Shown piece by piece: positions 8,443-18,175 of a DNA stretch of 38,754 bases. A program made the translations under genes and the position numbers. Source of the DNA: Bradyrhizobiaceae bacterium (GTDB lineage Bacteria; Bacteroidota; Ignavibacteria; Kapaibacteriales; Kapaibacteriaceae); assembly GCA_024103135.1 (NCBI GenBank), contig JAGFIZ010000014.1, positions 1-38,754 on the forward strand, given 5' to 3'. Every line of letters starts with the position of its first letter. The first letter of the stretch is position 1. Under the pieces are notes generated by a model. The model was not told the origin of the DNA, searched no databases, and was given only the letters and a program-made list of their open reading frames with translations.

Positions 8443-9072
8443 ATGTTCACCGTCGTGACGTGTACTTGGAATCGCGCGAAAACGTTGCCAAGAGCGCTAG
8501 ACTCATTACTGAGCCAGGATGAGCACTCTTGGGAGTTGGTTGTTGTAGATGATTTCAGCGCCGACAACACCGCAACCGTCTTGCAAAACTACACGATGCA
8601 GATGCCACGAATGAGCGTCGTTCACCATGAGACCCGGCGTGGCACGGCAGCAGCACGGAATGCCGGTATTGCGAGGGCTAGGGGGCGATTTGTGACGTTC
8701 CTTGACAGTGACGATGAATATCGTCCTGATCACCTGTCAACACGCAAACAGTTTCTTACGGAACATCCACAGGTGCAATTGTTGCATGGTGGCGTACTGG
8801 TAATTGGCAACCCGTATGTTGTCGACAAGGATAATGCGGATTCGCTCATTCACCTGAATGAATGCGTGATAGGTGGAACGTTTGTCATTCGCCGCGATGT
8901 GTTTGACCACGTTGGCTACTTTGACGAGAATCTACGGTATGCTGATGACAGCGACTTCTTCAGTCGTGCTCAGACATCAGGCATTGTTATCGACTCCGTG
9001 GACTACCCAACCTACATCTACCATCGTGATGTAGAAGGACAGCTTACCTCCGTATGGAAGGATAAGCCATGA
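8443..9072 (+). CDS. Family 2 glycosyltransferase (GT-A fold)
   Basis: The 209-residue product starts directly with the GT2 nucleotide-sugar-binding strand (FTVVTCTWNRAKTL), followed by the WELVVVDDFSADNT segment and the FLDSDDEY motif, which holds the metal-binding DxD of GT-A enzymes. A GTAAARNAGIARARG helix lies between them, and a later FDENLRYADDSDFF segment supplies the acidic catalytic-base region. The protein is short for GT2, with only the catalytic domain and no membrane helix. The acceptor cannot be read from sequence; surface polysaccharide or glycoprotein glycan is likely, given other glycosyltransferases in the window. An in-frame ATG at 8407 would overlap the rsmG start; 8443 is preferred because the domain begins at that Met. 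It is followed 64 bases later by nth. Confidence 0.88.
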   Translation: MFTVVTCTWNRAKTLPRALDSLLSQDEHSWELVVVDDFSADNTATVLQNYTMQMPRMSVVHHETRRGTAAARNAGIARARGRFVTFLDSDDEYRPDHLSTRKQFLTEHPQVQLLHGGVLVIGNPYVVDKDNADSLIHLNECVIGGTFVIRRDVFDHVGYFDENLRYADDSDFFSRAQTSGIVIDSVDYPTYIYHRDVEGQLTSVWKDKP

Positions 9073-9136
9073 CGCCAAGCGGTCAAGCACCACAATGTTC
9101 GATATGGGTGGAGACATGAAACGACATGCACAAGCC

Positions 9137-9769
9137 ATGACTGACAAGAAGAGGATGATAACGATCCTGGATATCCTTGCACGGACGTATCCAGATGCTC
9201 GCGTGGGGCTTGACTACACTACGCCTTTTGAATTGCTGATTGCTACGATCCTTTCGGCTCAGTGTACCGATGAGCGGGTGAACATCGTCACAAAGAGATT
9301 GTTTGTCAAGTACAAGTCACCAAACGACTATCTAAGCGTTAGTGTAGAAGAGTTGGAATCGGATATTCATTCTACGGGATTCTATCGCAATAAGGCCCGG
9401 AACATTCAGGGTTGTTGTGCTACACTGTTGGATACGTATGGTGGAAATGTCCCAGAAACGCTAGAAGATCTTATCGCACTGCCTGGCGTTGGAAGGAAAA
9501 CGGCAAATTGCGTGCTCAGTACCTGCTATGGTAAGCCAGCCATCACAGTCGATACACACGTTACACGGGTAAGCGCCTTGCTAGGATTCACCCAATCATC
9601 AAACGCCGAAATCATCGAGCGTGATCTTATGGAGATCACACCATCGGAACTATGGAATTCAATTAACTTGTTGTTTATCACTCACGGCAGACGAATCTGT
9701 ATTGCACGCAGACCACGGTGTAATGATTGTGCAATTGCCGATTACTGTCCATCCTCCCAACGTGATTGA
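9137..9769 (+). CDS. nth: Endonuclease III, DNA glycosylase/AP lyase
   Basis: Nth removes oxidised pyrimidines and cleaves the abasic site in base excision repair. Counting from the ATG at 9137, the 210-residue protein matches the E. coli enzyme almost position for position: helix-hairpin-helix LPGVGRKTAN with the catalytic lysine at 121, the essential aspartate at 139 in ITVDTHV, and the [4Fe-4S] ligands Cys188-x6-Cys195-x2-Cys198-x5-Cys204. Upstream in-frame starts exist from 9095, but the region before 9137 does not resemble the family. The stop lies 43 bases before the likely start of the following OmpA-like gene, and the frames overlap if an earlier start is used there. Confidence 0.96.
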   Translation: MTDKKRMITILDILARTYPDARVGLDYTTPFELLIATILSAQCTDERVNIVTKRLFVKYKSPNDYLSVSVEELESDIHSTGFYRNKARNIQGCCATLLDTYGGNVPETLEDLIALPGVGRKTANCVLSTCYGKPAITVDTHVTRVSALLGFTQSSNAEIIERDLMEITPSELWNSINLLFITHGRRICIARRPRCNDCAIADYCPSSQRD

Positions 9770-9812
9770 CGTAAGCATGTCACGCCACACATCCTTGTTC
9801 ACACATCAAAAC

Positions 9813-11759
9813 ATGCGGTATCTCACATGTATGCTGTGCGTCTTTTCAATGGTGGCCGTTACGCGCGTCCGGTCACAGTCTTCTGAAGTTGCCTTGCATG
9901 GTGGCATTGCGTTGAATGCTCATGCTGCTTCCTTTACACAGCTTGGGAACTATGCCTCGTGCTGTCCGGAGTTTTCTGGTGGAAGTGGATTTGGATACTG
10001 GTTTGGAGCTGGGTATCGACTGTCAATCGCAAAACACTGGCTCATTGGTGCTTCCTTGATTTACAACTCGCAGCAAGGAACCATGGACTACAGCGAGCTC
10101 TCCGTTGTGGCCGATCTGCGCGATACTCCACGCGTACGCCAGGCGGAGTTTCTGCATGAGCTCACGAGTACGGTAACATCGCTAGGCATTGAACCGCACA
10201 TTACGTTCAGAGTAGGCAAACGACTCGACCTATCACTAGGTATGAGAATAGCCAGCGTGTTCACGCACCATTTCACACAACGTGAAACGTTGCAGAAACC
10301 AGAAGACTATGGCGAGTACTTAGGTGCAGGGCGAACATGGGTCAACCACGATGCAGACATCCCCGATGCGGCATCCATCTACCTGGGATTACTCAGTTCC
10401 ATTCGGTATGCTATCCCGCTCAACAACAGTAGTAGTTGGCTCATCCAACCGGAGCTTGCCTACATAGCCCCCTTCAGTCAGGTTACGACCTCGGCCTCAT
10501 GGTCAACGTCCGACCTTCGATTTGGTATCGGCATTGCCCATGTGTTCGGGACCGACACTGCCGTGGCAATCCCCGATACGATTTATGGTAAACCAAAGGA
10601 AACTCAGCCCCCTTCCCCACCACCATTACCAGATCCGCCGGTTGCGTCGATTCAAGTACGAATCCTAAACGATGACTCCAATGCAACCGTGGACTCCATC
10701 CTTGTCGAGGAGACAAAGTACGTTGACTATTTACCGGTACTTCCACACGTGTACTTTGATCTTGGTAGCTCAACAATCCCTCAGAGATTTAGAGTGGACA
10801 AGAACGATCTAACCGACAACACCAAGTACTCCGAATCCTCAAAGGCCATTCAGTCCGTACTCCTCACCGTTGCGAAACGACTGATGGACAATCCAAAAGC
10901 AAACATTACCCTTACTGGTTGTACGTCGGAGGCAGAGTCTTCATCAGATGCAAACCTTGCACGCAATCGTGCGTTGGCGGTACAAGCCATGCTCGTTGAA
11001 TTAGGCGTTGCAAAGGACCGAATCGACATTAAGGCGCGGAAGCTTCCGCTTGCAGCAACACGCGCATCGAAGTCTGCAGACCAGCAGCAGGCCGATGAGG
11101 AGAATCAACGTGTTGAGATTCTGTCCTCAGATCTGGATATTCTACAGCCAATGGTACTTAGTACGGTGGACACCACGATTACTCCCGATTCCATCGTCGT
11201 GCATGGTAGAGCTTCTGCCGATGGTGGCATCAAATATTCGGCTGCAATTCCATTCACTTCCGTAGAAGCACAGTCACACAGGTGGGAATACACTGTTGCA
11301 ATACCCTCTCCACGTCGCACGGACTCTGCCTTTATAGAAGTCACTGATTCCCTGGGACGCATCGCTCGTGCTTCGCAGACGATCCCTGTGTCGGTCATGA
11401 CCGTAGAACGCAAACTCACCGAACAGCGCGGCAATGCAGAAATTGAACGCTACAGCCTCATACTCTTTGATTTTGACAAGGCCGACATCACGCCAGCCCA
11501 CCAACACGTGTTAGCAAAGATTCTCAAGCGGATCAGGGAGGGGGCTTTGGTTCAAGTGTATGGGATGACAGACTCCATGGGGTCAGACGAATACAACATG
11601 GATCTGTCACGACGCCGTGCAATGGAAGTGGCACGAGCCCTTGGTTTGACTGAGGATCTGGTCTATGCCTTGGGTGCGAGGAACCCTCGGTTTAGTAATG
11701 ATACGCCAGAAGGTCGCGCATACAATCGCACCGTAATTATCGAGATCCACAAGAAATAG
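9813..11759 (+). CDS. Outer-membrane OmpA-family protein with two OmpA-like domains, copy 1
   Basis: From the ATG at 9813 the 648-residue product has a signal peptide (about 1-22, cleaved near Arg-Ser-Gln), an N-terminal beta-rich domain of about 300 residues that looks like an outer-membrane barrel, a Pro-rich linker (KPKETQPPSPPPLPDPP), a first OmpA-like domain (about 327-440) with the NITLTGCTSEAE segment, a spacer, and a second OmpA-like domain at the C-terminus (about 545-648) with LILFDFDKADITP and an SRRRAMEVARALG helix. OmpA-like domains normally bind peptidoglycan. The barrel-like region carries an adjacent cysteine pair in CCPEFSGG, which recurs in the second copy downstream. Another ATG at 9777 would add 12 residues. 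It is followed 84 bases later by the WD40/VWA surface protein. Architecture is clear; the exact role is unknown. Confidence 0.85.
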   Translation: MRYLTCMLCVFSMVAVTRVRSQSSEVALHGGIALNAHAASFTQLGNYASCCPEFSGGSGFGYWFGAGYRLSIAKHWLIGASLIYNSQQGTMDYSELSVVADLRDTPRVRQAEFLHELTSTVTSLGIEPHITFRVGKRLDLSLGMRIASVFTHHFTQRETLQKPEDYGEYLGAGRTWVNHDADIPDAASIYLGLLSSIRYAIPLNNSSSWLIQPELAYIAPFSQVTTSASWSTSDLRFGIGIAHVFGTDTAVAIPDTIYGKPKETQPPSPPPLPDPPVASIQVRILNDDSNATVDSILVEETKYVDYLPVLPHVYFDLGSSTIPQRFRVDKNDLTDNTKYSESSKAIQSVLLTVAKRLMDNPKANITLTGCTSEAESSSDANLARNRALAVQAMLVELGVAKDRIDIKARKLPLAATRASKSADQQQADEENQRVEILSSDLDILQPMVLSTVDTTITPDSIVVHGRASADGGIKYSAAIPFTSVEAQSHRWEYTVAIPSPRRTDSAFIEVTDSLGRIARASQTIPVSVMTVERKLTEQRGNAEIERYSLILFDFDKADITPAHQHVLAKILKRIREGALVQVYGMTDSMGSDEYNMDLSRRRAMEVARALGLTEDLVYALGARNPRFSNDTPEGRAYNRTVIIEIHKK

Positions 11760-11792
11760 CCCGCCGTATGTGGTTCAAGCGTGGGAGTTCTG

Positions 11793-11800
11793 TACTTTTG
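11793..11800 (+). promoter_or_regulatory. Possible Bacteroidota -7 element before the WD40/VWA gene
   Basis: The bases TACTTTTG match the Bacteroidota TAnnTTTG -7 consensus and lie 43 bases before the ATG at 11844, in the 84-base gap. No TTG stands at the usual distance upstream, so this is only half a promoter. Confidence 0.25.
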
Positions 11801-11843
11801 GGACTCTTACGACAATTGATCCCACCTATTCCAGGGGCACACA

Positions 11844-14800
11844 ATGCGGTGTTTTTCCTATGCCTTGGCATTATTTCTTGTATGTACGATCTCCACAGCA
11901 GCTCAGAACTACGTAGTTGTTGAGGCACTTACCAGTGGGTACCCCAGCGTTGTCCTCCGAGCGTATGGTTTTGATGAAAATGGGGCACCGCAGTCGGTAA
12001 GTGGTGCAACGCTCAAGGAAGATGGTGTAGATAGGCAGGCGAACGTGTTTGACGAGCCCAGCTCAGACGGTAAAATTCTGTCGTGCATGGTTCTTGTAAG
12101 CACGTCTGCAAACCTTTCCTCAGGTGGGAACCCGTCGAACCTCCTCCTTGCAAAGTCAGCCGCTACAGCTGCAGCATCGCCGCTTACATCGACATCCGAC
12201 GAGATCGGTCTCGGCATCTTTGATGCTCGAGCACGGATTCTTCATGGGTTAACCAATGATAAGCAGGGCTATGCTCAGGCAATTGCGGACATTGCCATTG
12301 GTAGCGGATGTAATCTCGACTCTGGTCTGCTTGCCAAACCCGAGGGTGCGCTAACACACTTGCGTAATGCTCGATACAACCGCATGTTATTGCTCATTGT
12401 GGATGGTGCACCATCGTTTGCTCAACTCAAGGCCGCACAAACCGCTATTAGCTTTCACATACCAGTGTACATCATTGGTATTAGGACGACGTTGTCGGCC
12501 GAGTTGAAGCAGCTATCCGACACCACCGGTGGTGCTTATGCAGAAGGCGTTTCAACTGATGCAGATGCTGCCACCTACGCACGCGCCTTCGTTTCTCATG
12601 CCAAGCAACTTCCAGCAACACGGTTAAGCTATACGTCAGCTGCACAATGTAGTCCGATGCACACCGTAGAGGTCACGTCGGCATCGATCGTCCGTCAGTT
12701 CACCTATCAATTGCCATCGATCCTGCTTCCCTACCTGGAGTGGGATGTCACCGGTGTCGACTTTGGTACTGCCTCAGCAGCCAGCGAACGAACTGTCCAG
12801 CTTACAGCTAGAAACAAGGCCATCACCATTACCTCGTTGTCGAGTGACGACCCGTCATTCACGATCGTAACTGGTATTACTCCTGGTACGGTTCTTCAGC
12901 AGAATGCCAGCATTCCTGTGACCGTGAGGTATCAAGGTGGAGCTCAAGGGGCGTTCGGAACACTTACGCTAGTGGCCGATGGGTCGTGTGCAACTCCAGA
13001 ACTGCCAATGCGCGCCGGTGGGTATACGAGTGGCAAGACACTAAAGGTTGTCTCACCCAATGGAGGCGAATCCTACCTTGCTGGACGTGCCACTGCCATA
13101 CGATGGACAAACGTCCTACCCGAAGACGTTGTTCGTATTGAGTATAGCAGCAATGACGGAACATCATGGATGCCCTTAACGGAGACTGCAACCGGCTTGT
13201 CCTATACATGGGTGCCAGGTCCTGAGCTGACGACCAGTGGAAGAATTCGAATCCAGCGAACGGCTATACCTGCGGAAGCAATCGTAACACTGTCAGGTCA
13301 TCGCGATCCAGTGTACGGTGCTGCATTTTCTTATGACGGACAGTACGTCATCACAGGAGGGCATGACGGAACCGTCCGCCTGTGGAATTCTGCAACTGGC
13401 ACACAGGTCCAGGAGTTAGGCAACCATGGCAGCCAATTCGCTTGGGCCGTAGCTGCCCACCCATCAGAATTGATTGGTGCAAGTGGTGGACATGATGGAA
13501 CCGTTAAAGTGTATGACCTGGTTACGGGTGAGCGACTAGCGGTGATCTATGCTCCGTCGAGAGTCTGGTCTGTTGCCTTCTCACCCGACGGGAATAACGT
13601 CGTCATTGGTACGGAGCAGTCAATTCTCATTGTCAATTGGCGGACCAGTGAAGTGGTCAATTCAATTGTTGTGGCTGGCGGGCCCGTCTATGAAGTCCGC
13701 TATAGCTCGGATGGCACAATGCTCTTGAGTGCAGAAGCCGACAGAGCATCACTTCGAAGTACTACGACCTACGATGTTCTTCAAACGTTGGCAACAGGTA
13801 CTGGCATCGTATTCGCAGCAGATATCTCGCCCGACAACAAAACCATTGCAACCGGTGGTTCAGATTTTATCCTCCGTACATGGGATGTTCAGAACGGCAA
13901 TCTGATTGGTAGCACTCCATCATACAATGCCAGCATTCAGAGTCTGGACTTCTCAGCCAGTGGATCAACAATTGTCGCTGGCAGCAGTGATGGTGCCGCT
14001 AAAGTATTTCGAACAGCGACACTGGAATTGGCAAACTCCTTTGCAAGCTCCAGTTCAATCATTTACTGTGTGCAGTACGACAACCAAGGTAACCGAATTG
14101 TCACTGCTGGCACAGATGCTAAAGCCCGCGTTTGGAATCTCCAGGGAGCCACGCTCTCAGAGGACGTAAGCGATGCAACGTTCACCATTCGTGGCGGTAA
14201 GATTGAGCAGACTTCCATTGACCATGGCGACATCTATGTTGGTGATGCTGACGAACGAGTGAGCCAGGTGCTCAAGAACACCGGCTCCGATACCTTGGTA
14301 GTCAATGGTTGGAGACTCGTCAGCGGTGATCTTGCGGAAGTTGATGTTCCAACCGTATCAAAAGCAACACTCCTGGCACCAAATGAGTCCCTCTCGCTCC
14401 GAACCATCTGTCAGCCAGCTTCCACGGGGGACGTATCAGCGACCCTGCTCATTAGTGCAGGTGGTGGCAATGTTTCGACAACGATTCGTGGCAAGGGAGT
14501 CCAGCAGCAGTTAGTCACACCAGACGTGGTGAACTTTGGTCGGCATATCGCAGGTCAGAGCGTTATCGACACTACCATTCTCCTTCAAGCTAGAGTTGGC
14601 AGCACACCCGTGACCGTAACTAGGACGGTACTCATGGGCGTGCAGCAAGGGGCATTTGAAATCGTAGAAGGTGGTGGCACATTCTCGATTGGATCCGGAC
14701 AGACTCATAAACTCTCATTGCGCTACTCCCCTGCATCGTTTGGTCGATTTGCAGCATGGATTGAGTTTACACTTGAAGATGGTTCAGTCCGCACAATGTG

Positions 14801-16160
14801 TCTCTACGGCGAAGGTACTGGCGACGCTCGCTTCCGCTCATCTGCCTCCACGTTGCTCTTTACCACTGATCAGTGTTCGTCGGCATCCGTCAGTGAGAGC
14901 GTGTCCGTAAGCAATGCCGGCAACACACCACTTATCATCTACAATGCAGAGATAACAGGAACGCATGCCAATGAGTTTACGCTTGTAGCGCCTGACACGT
15001 TCCCGGTACAAATAGCTCCAAACGACACGGTTAAGTTCCAGGTAAGTTTCGATCCGCAGAGCGTAGGTGTCAAGGATGCTGCGCTACAGATTGCATCGAG
15101 TGCCGTTGATGCTATAAACGGCATTTCTGTTATTGCCATCGTTGCAAGAAAGGACAGTGTTGGATTTGAGCTTTCTCGCACCAAGGTAGATTTTGACGGA
15201 GTGAATGAAGGCGAGAAGGCCATTCAGCGTATTACGATATTCAACACCGGTAGTACAACGCTGCGCTGGCCAGTTGTGGGGACGCTTGTTGGTTCGTTTA
15301 GAATCAGTGCTCCCGAGCCCCCTGTCACCCCTCCAGGTGGAGCTAGCGAAGTCACCATCGAGTTTCTCGGTGGAAGCGTAAACCAAAGTTATACGGGTAG
15401 TTACAACTATGTAGACACGGTATGTAATCGCTCGCGTCTACTTGAGCTTAGTGCAACGGTAAAAAGCTACATCGGCTGTACTGTAGCAATCGATACCGTT
15501 GGGACGACAATCGGATCAACAGTGTCGGTTCCAATACGCATACGTAACAAGGTGAATTTTGATAGAACATCAATCACCGAGATTCATGCTCGCATTCGCG
15601 TGAATGGTTCGATACTTAAACCTGTTGGCATCCAAAGCACACAACTCGGCAATGGCGACCGCGTGTTCGAAGTCGCAATTCCTATACCACAGAGTGGTGA
15701 CCTGGCATCCAACCTTACCTTCAACACTATGTGGGGTAACGACACGGCGGGATTCATTCGACTGGACAGTGTTTGGTCGGCCGACACCGTACTCATTCGA
15801 ACCGTACATGGACAAGTACAGCTAACCGATCTCTGTAGAGAAGGTGGCCCTCGGCTCTTACTACGCGAGCGTGATCGTAATGGTGGGTTACCGGCACATG
15901 CACCAGCACAGGTGCGGGTGGTTCCAGCTCCGGTGTCGAGCGTTGCTACCATTGACCTACGCATCGTCGAGGATGGACCAACACGCGTCGACCTTGTTGA
16001 TGCATCAGGAAAGGTCGTTCAAACCCTTGTTGACAGAGAACTCACGATTGGCAACTACCTCTTGCCACTGGAAGTAGATTCATTAGAGAATGGTATGTAC
16101 ACGTTACAGCTTGTGACCAGAACTCAACGCATGTCTAACCGATTCACAGTAGTAAAATGA
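11844..16160 (+). CDS. Giant secreted VWA / seven-blade WD40 / ASH-repeat surface protein with T9SS-like sorting tail
   Basis: The 1438-residue product has a signal peptide (1-20), a VWA-like domain (about 25-285), an ASH-type beta-sandwich (about 290-395), a KNH-like domain starting at about 401 with VVSPNGGESYLAG, exactly seven WD40-type repeats (about 482-770) that could close one beta-propeller, about four further ASH/choice-of-anchor D domains (starting near 786, 890, 997 and 1106), a further beta-domain, and a C-terminal tail (about 1360-1438) with VDLVDASGKVV and LENGMYTLQL, the pattern of T9SS type A sorting domains. The VWA metal site is degenerate: Ser86-Thr-Ser-Ala-Asn90 stands where Asp-x-Ser-x-Ser is expected. 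It lies between two paralogous OmpA-like genes and overlaps the second by four bases (ATGA), suggesting a surface complex. No enzyme domain is visible. Confidence 0.85.
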   Translation: MRCFSYALALFLVCTISTAAQNYVVVEALTSGYPSVVLRAYGFDENGAPQSVSGATLKEDGVDRQANVFDEPSSDGKILSCMVLVSTSANLSSGGNPSNLLLAKSAATAAASPLTSTSDEIGLGIFDARARILHGLTNDKQGYAQAIADIAIGSGCNLDSGLLAKPEGALTHLRNARYNRMLLLIVDGAPSFAQLKAAQTAISFHIPVYIIGIRTTLSAELKQLSDTTGGAYAEGVSTDADAATYARAFVSHAKQLPATRLSYTSAAQCSPMHTVEVTSASIVRQFTYQLPSILLPYLEWDVTGVDFGTASAASERTVQLTARNKAITITSLSSDDPSFTIVTGITPGTVLQQNASIPVTVRYQGGAQGAFGTLTLVADGSCATPELPMRAGGYTSGKTLKVVSPNGGESYLAGRATAIRWTNVLPEDVVRIEYSSNDGTSWMPLTETATGLSYTWVPGPELTTSGRIRIQRTAIPAEAIVTLSGHRDPVYGAAFSYDGQYVITGGHDGTVRLWNSATGTQVQELGNHGSQFAWAVAAHPSELIGASGGHDGTVKVYDLVTGERLAVIYAPSRVWSVAFSPDGNNVVIGTEQSILIVNWRTSEVVNSIVVAGGPVYEVRYSSDGTMLLSAEADRASLRSTTTYDVLQTLATGTGIVFAADISPDNKTIATGGSDFILRTWDVQNGNLIGSTPSYNASIQSLDFSASGSTIVAGSSDGAAKVFRTATLELANSFASSSSIIYCVQYDNQGNRIVTAGTDAKARVWNLQGATLSEDVSDATFTIRGGKIEQTSIDHGDIYVGDADERVSQVLKNTGSDTLVVNGWRLVSGDLAEVDVPTVSKATLLAPNESLSLRTICQPASTGDVSATLLISAGGGNVSTTIRGKGVQQQLVTPDVVNFGRHIAGQSVIDTTILLQARVGSTPVTVTRTVLMGVQQGAFEIVEGGGTFSIGSGQTHKLSLRYSPASFGRFAAWIEFTLEDGSVRTMCLYGEGTGDARFRSSASTLLFTTDQCSSASVSESVSVSNAGNTPLIIYNAEITGTHANEFTLVAPDTFPVQIAPNDTVKFQVSFDPQSVGVKDAALQIASSAVDAINGISVIAIVARKDSVGFELSRTKVDFDGVNEGEKAIQRITIFNTGSTTLRWPVVGTLVGSFRISAPEPPVTPPGGASEVTIEFLGGSVNQSYTGSYNYVDTVCNRSRLLELSATVKSYIGCTVAIDTVGTTIGSTVSVPIRIRNKVNFDRTSITEIHARIRVNGSILKPVGIQSTQLGNGDRVFEVAIPIPQSGDLASNLTFNTMWGNDTAGFIRLDSVWSADTVLIRTVHGQVQLTDLCREGGPRLLLRERDRNGGLPAHAPAQVRVVPAPVSSVATIDLRIVEDGPTRVDLVDASGKVVQTLVDRELTIGNYLLPLEVDSLENGMYTLQLVTRTQRMSNRFTVVK

Positions 16161-18175
16161 GCACCTGCAAACTTGCAATCGTATTGATCCTTGCCAGTGT
16201 CGTAGGCGCTGTTGCACAACCATCATCATCCACCAAACTTTGGAAACAGCATCCGCGGCTTGCCTTGTTTGGTGATGCCGACGTCGCACTTTCGACGGCA
16301 CAATTTGGCGGGTTACCTACTGTGCCGAGCTGTTGCCCGGAATACACTGGCGCAACCGATATCGGTTTCGTTGCAGGCCTGGCCTACATTTCACCTCTCG
16401 ACGACCTGATGTCAGTCCACATCCGCATGCACTATAGCACGTATGGTTCGCCACTGACGTCGACGCAAACGTTGCCTATTGACCCGATTGACAATGGCCC
16501 ATCTACGGCAACCATTGAGCACTCTCTTACAGGTACGTTCCAACAGATCAGCGTCGAACCCTTGTTTGGCTATGAAATCGCCAATGGTCTTAACGCTCTT
16601 GGTGGTTTAACACTGGGCGCAGCATTCTCCGCTACCTATGATCAGAAGGAGACGCTGATGGATCCGCCTGACGCCACGTTCCAAAACAGGTCACGAGTAA
16701 GGAATGCCCTCTCTGGTGACATTCAGAATGCCAACGTCTTCCAAGCAGGGATTACGGTGGGTCTTAGCTACGACCTTCCTCTCACAAGCGATGGCTCAGT
16801 ACTGATTAGCCCAGAGGTATTGTTCACGTATTCGTTGCTACCCCACACATCGGACGTTTCGTGGAACACACACCACCTTCGTGCTGGATTGGCCGTGGGC
16901 TTCGTACCAGTACCGGAAACAGACTCGCTGACGGACGTAGAGCTCTACGAATTCACAAAGGGTATCAAGGCACCAACGACTGTTGCACCAGGCATTCCCT
17001 TTGTAGCAAGGATCTCTCACAGTGGCATAACCGAGACTGGTAGCAATGCAGATGGCTCGAGTATTCGCATTGAGGAATTCACATCGAATAGAATACGTCC
17101 ACTCCTTCCATACGTCTTCTTCACGCCTGGCTCGTCCGACCTCCAGAGCAAGTATCGTAGACTAACAGCAGAGCAGGTCGAGAGCTTCTCGATGAAGAAC
17201 TTCTACAACCTTGATGCAATTGTCACCTACCATCATTTGCTCAATATCGTGGGTAAGCGCCTGCAGGAGAATCCATCAGCAACCATTACGCTTACCGGTT
17301 GCGCAGACCCAGCAGAAGCCACACAGACAACTGCCAGCGCTCGTGCCAATGTCGTACGGGATTATCTGGTGGACACGTGGAATATCGAGCCGAGTCGCAT
17401 TACCGTGAATTCTCAAGGTTTGCCCGAGCGTGCATCCCGATCGAATGAAGCCGATGGTGTAGCAGAAAATGCACGCGTAGAAATCAATGCATCCACACCA
17501 GAAATCCTTGCACCGGTTGAAAGTACCGATACCATGCTCGTAACCACACCTAGCGGCATTCGCTTTGCACCGAGCATTGATCCTCGCGTACATATCGCTG
17601 GCTATACGCTCTTCATTGCACAGAATGGAACACTGCTGAAAACTATTGACGGCCCCGATCCATTGCCCAGTGCCTTGGATTGGCGCGTTAGCGAAAGTGC
17701 TCCATGGATCAGCAAGGATCAGAAAGAAATCAGCTACTTGATTGCCGTACGGGATAGTTCGGGAGCAGTTATTCCATCGGCTACCCACACCATCCCTATT
17801 GAACGTGTTGGTAGTACCGGTGAAAACAAGACAGGCAAGTCCAAGACACGCCTTGACCGATACTCGCTGATCCTCTTCGGATTCGACCAAGATGCACTCA
17901 GTGCTGAACATCAAGGTCAGATCGCAATGTTCAAGCAACGAATTCAACCATCAAGCACGGTGAAGGTTGTCGGCTATACCGATAGGACTGGTGACGCTTC
18001 CTACAATCAGTCACTTAGCGAACGACGTGCCCGCACCGTCGCAGCAGCCCTTGGTGTTCCTGAAAGCTCGGCCATGGGACGTGGAGAGGTCTTGCCTTTG
18101 TACGACAATTCGACTCCTGAAGGACGATTCTATTCTCGCACGGTAGAGGTACTGGTAGAAACACCACAACCATAA
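16157..18175 (+). CDS. Outer-membrane OmpA-family protein with two OmpA-like domains, copy 2
   Basis: The 672-residue product is a paralogue of the OmpA-like protein upstream of the WD40 gene. It has a signal peptide (1-20, ending Ala-Val-Ala-Gln), a barrel-like N-terminal domain of about 270 residues with the same cysteine pair (SCCPEYTG), a first OmpA-like domain (about 318-450) containing ATITLTGCADPAEA, a beta-rich spacer, and a second OmpA-like domain (about 565-672) with LILFGFDQDALS and SERRARTVAAALG. It lacks the Pro-rich linker of copy 1. The ATG overlaps the stop of the WD40 gene (ATGA), and its own stop overlaps the following GT4 start by one base (TAATG), so the three are translationally coupled. 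Peptidoglycan anchoring of an outer-membrane complex is the likely role, inferred from the OmpA fold. Confidence 0.87.
   Translation: MSTCKLAIVLILASVVGAVAQPSSSTKLWKQHPRLALFGDADVALSTAQFGGLPTVPSCCPEYTGATDIGFVAGLAYISPLDDLMSVHIRMHYSTYGSPLTSTQTLPIDPIDNGPSTATIEHSLTGTFQQISVEPLFGYEIANGLNALGGLTLGAAFSATYDQKETLMDPPDATFQNRSRVRNALSGDIQNANVFQAGITVGLSYDLPLTSDGSVLISPEVLFTYSLLPHTSDVSWNTHHLRAGLAVGFVPVPETDSLTDVELYEFTKGIKAPTTVAPGIPFVARISHSGITETGSNADGSSIRIEEFTSNRIRPLLPYVFFTPGSSDLQSKYRRLTAEQVESFSMKNFYNLDAIVTYHHLLNIVGKRLQENPSATITLTGCADPAEATQTTASARANVVRDYLVDTWNIEPSRITVNSQGLPERASRSNEADGVAENARVEINASTPEILAPVESTDTMLVTTPSGIRFAPSIDPRVHIAGYTLFIAQNGTLLKTIDGPDPLPSALDWRVSESAPWISKDQKEISYLIAVRDSSGAVIPSATHTIPIERVGSTGENKTGKSKTRLDRYSLILFGFDQDALSAEHQGQIAMFKQRIQPSSTVKVVGYTDRTGDASYNQSLSERRARTVAAALGVPESSAMGRGEVLPLYDNSTPEGRFYSRTVEVLVETPQP

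Noticed and set aside
17276-17947. A 223-residue minus-strand frame under OmpA copy 2
   Set aside because: It lies fully opposite a well-supported OmpA-domain coding sequence and has a Cys/Asn-rich, non-protein-like composition.
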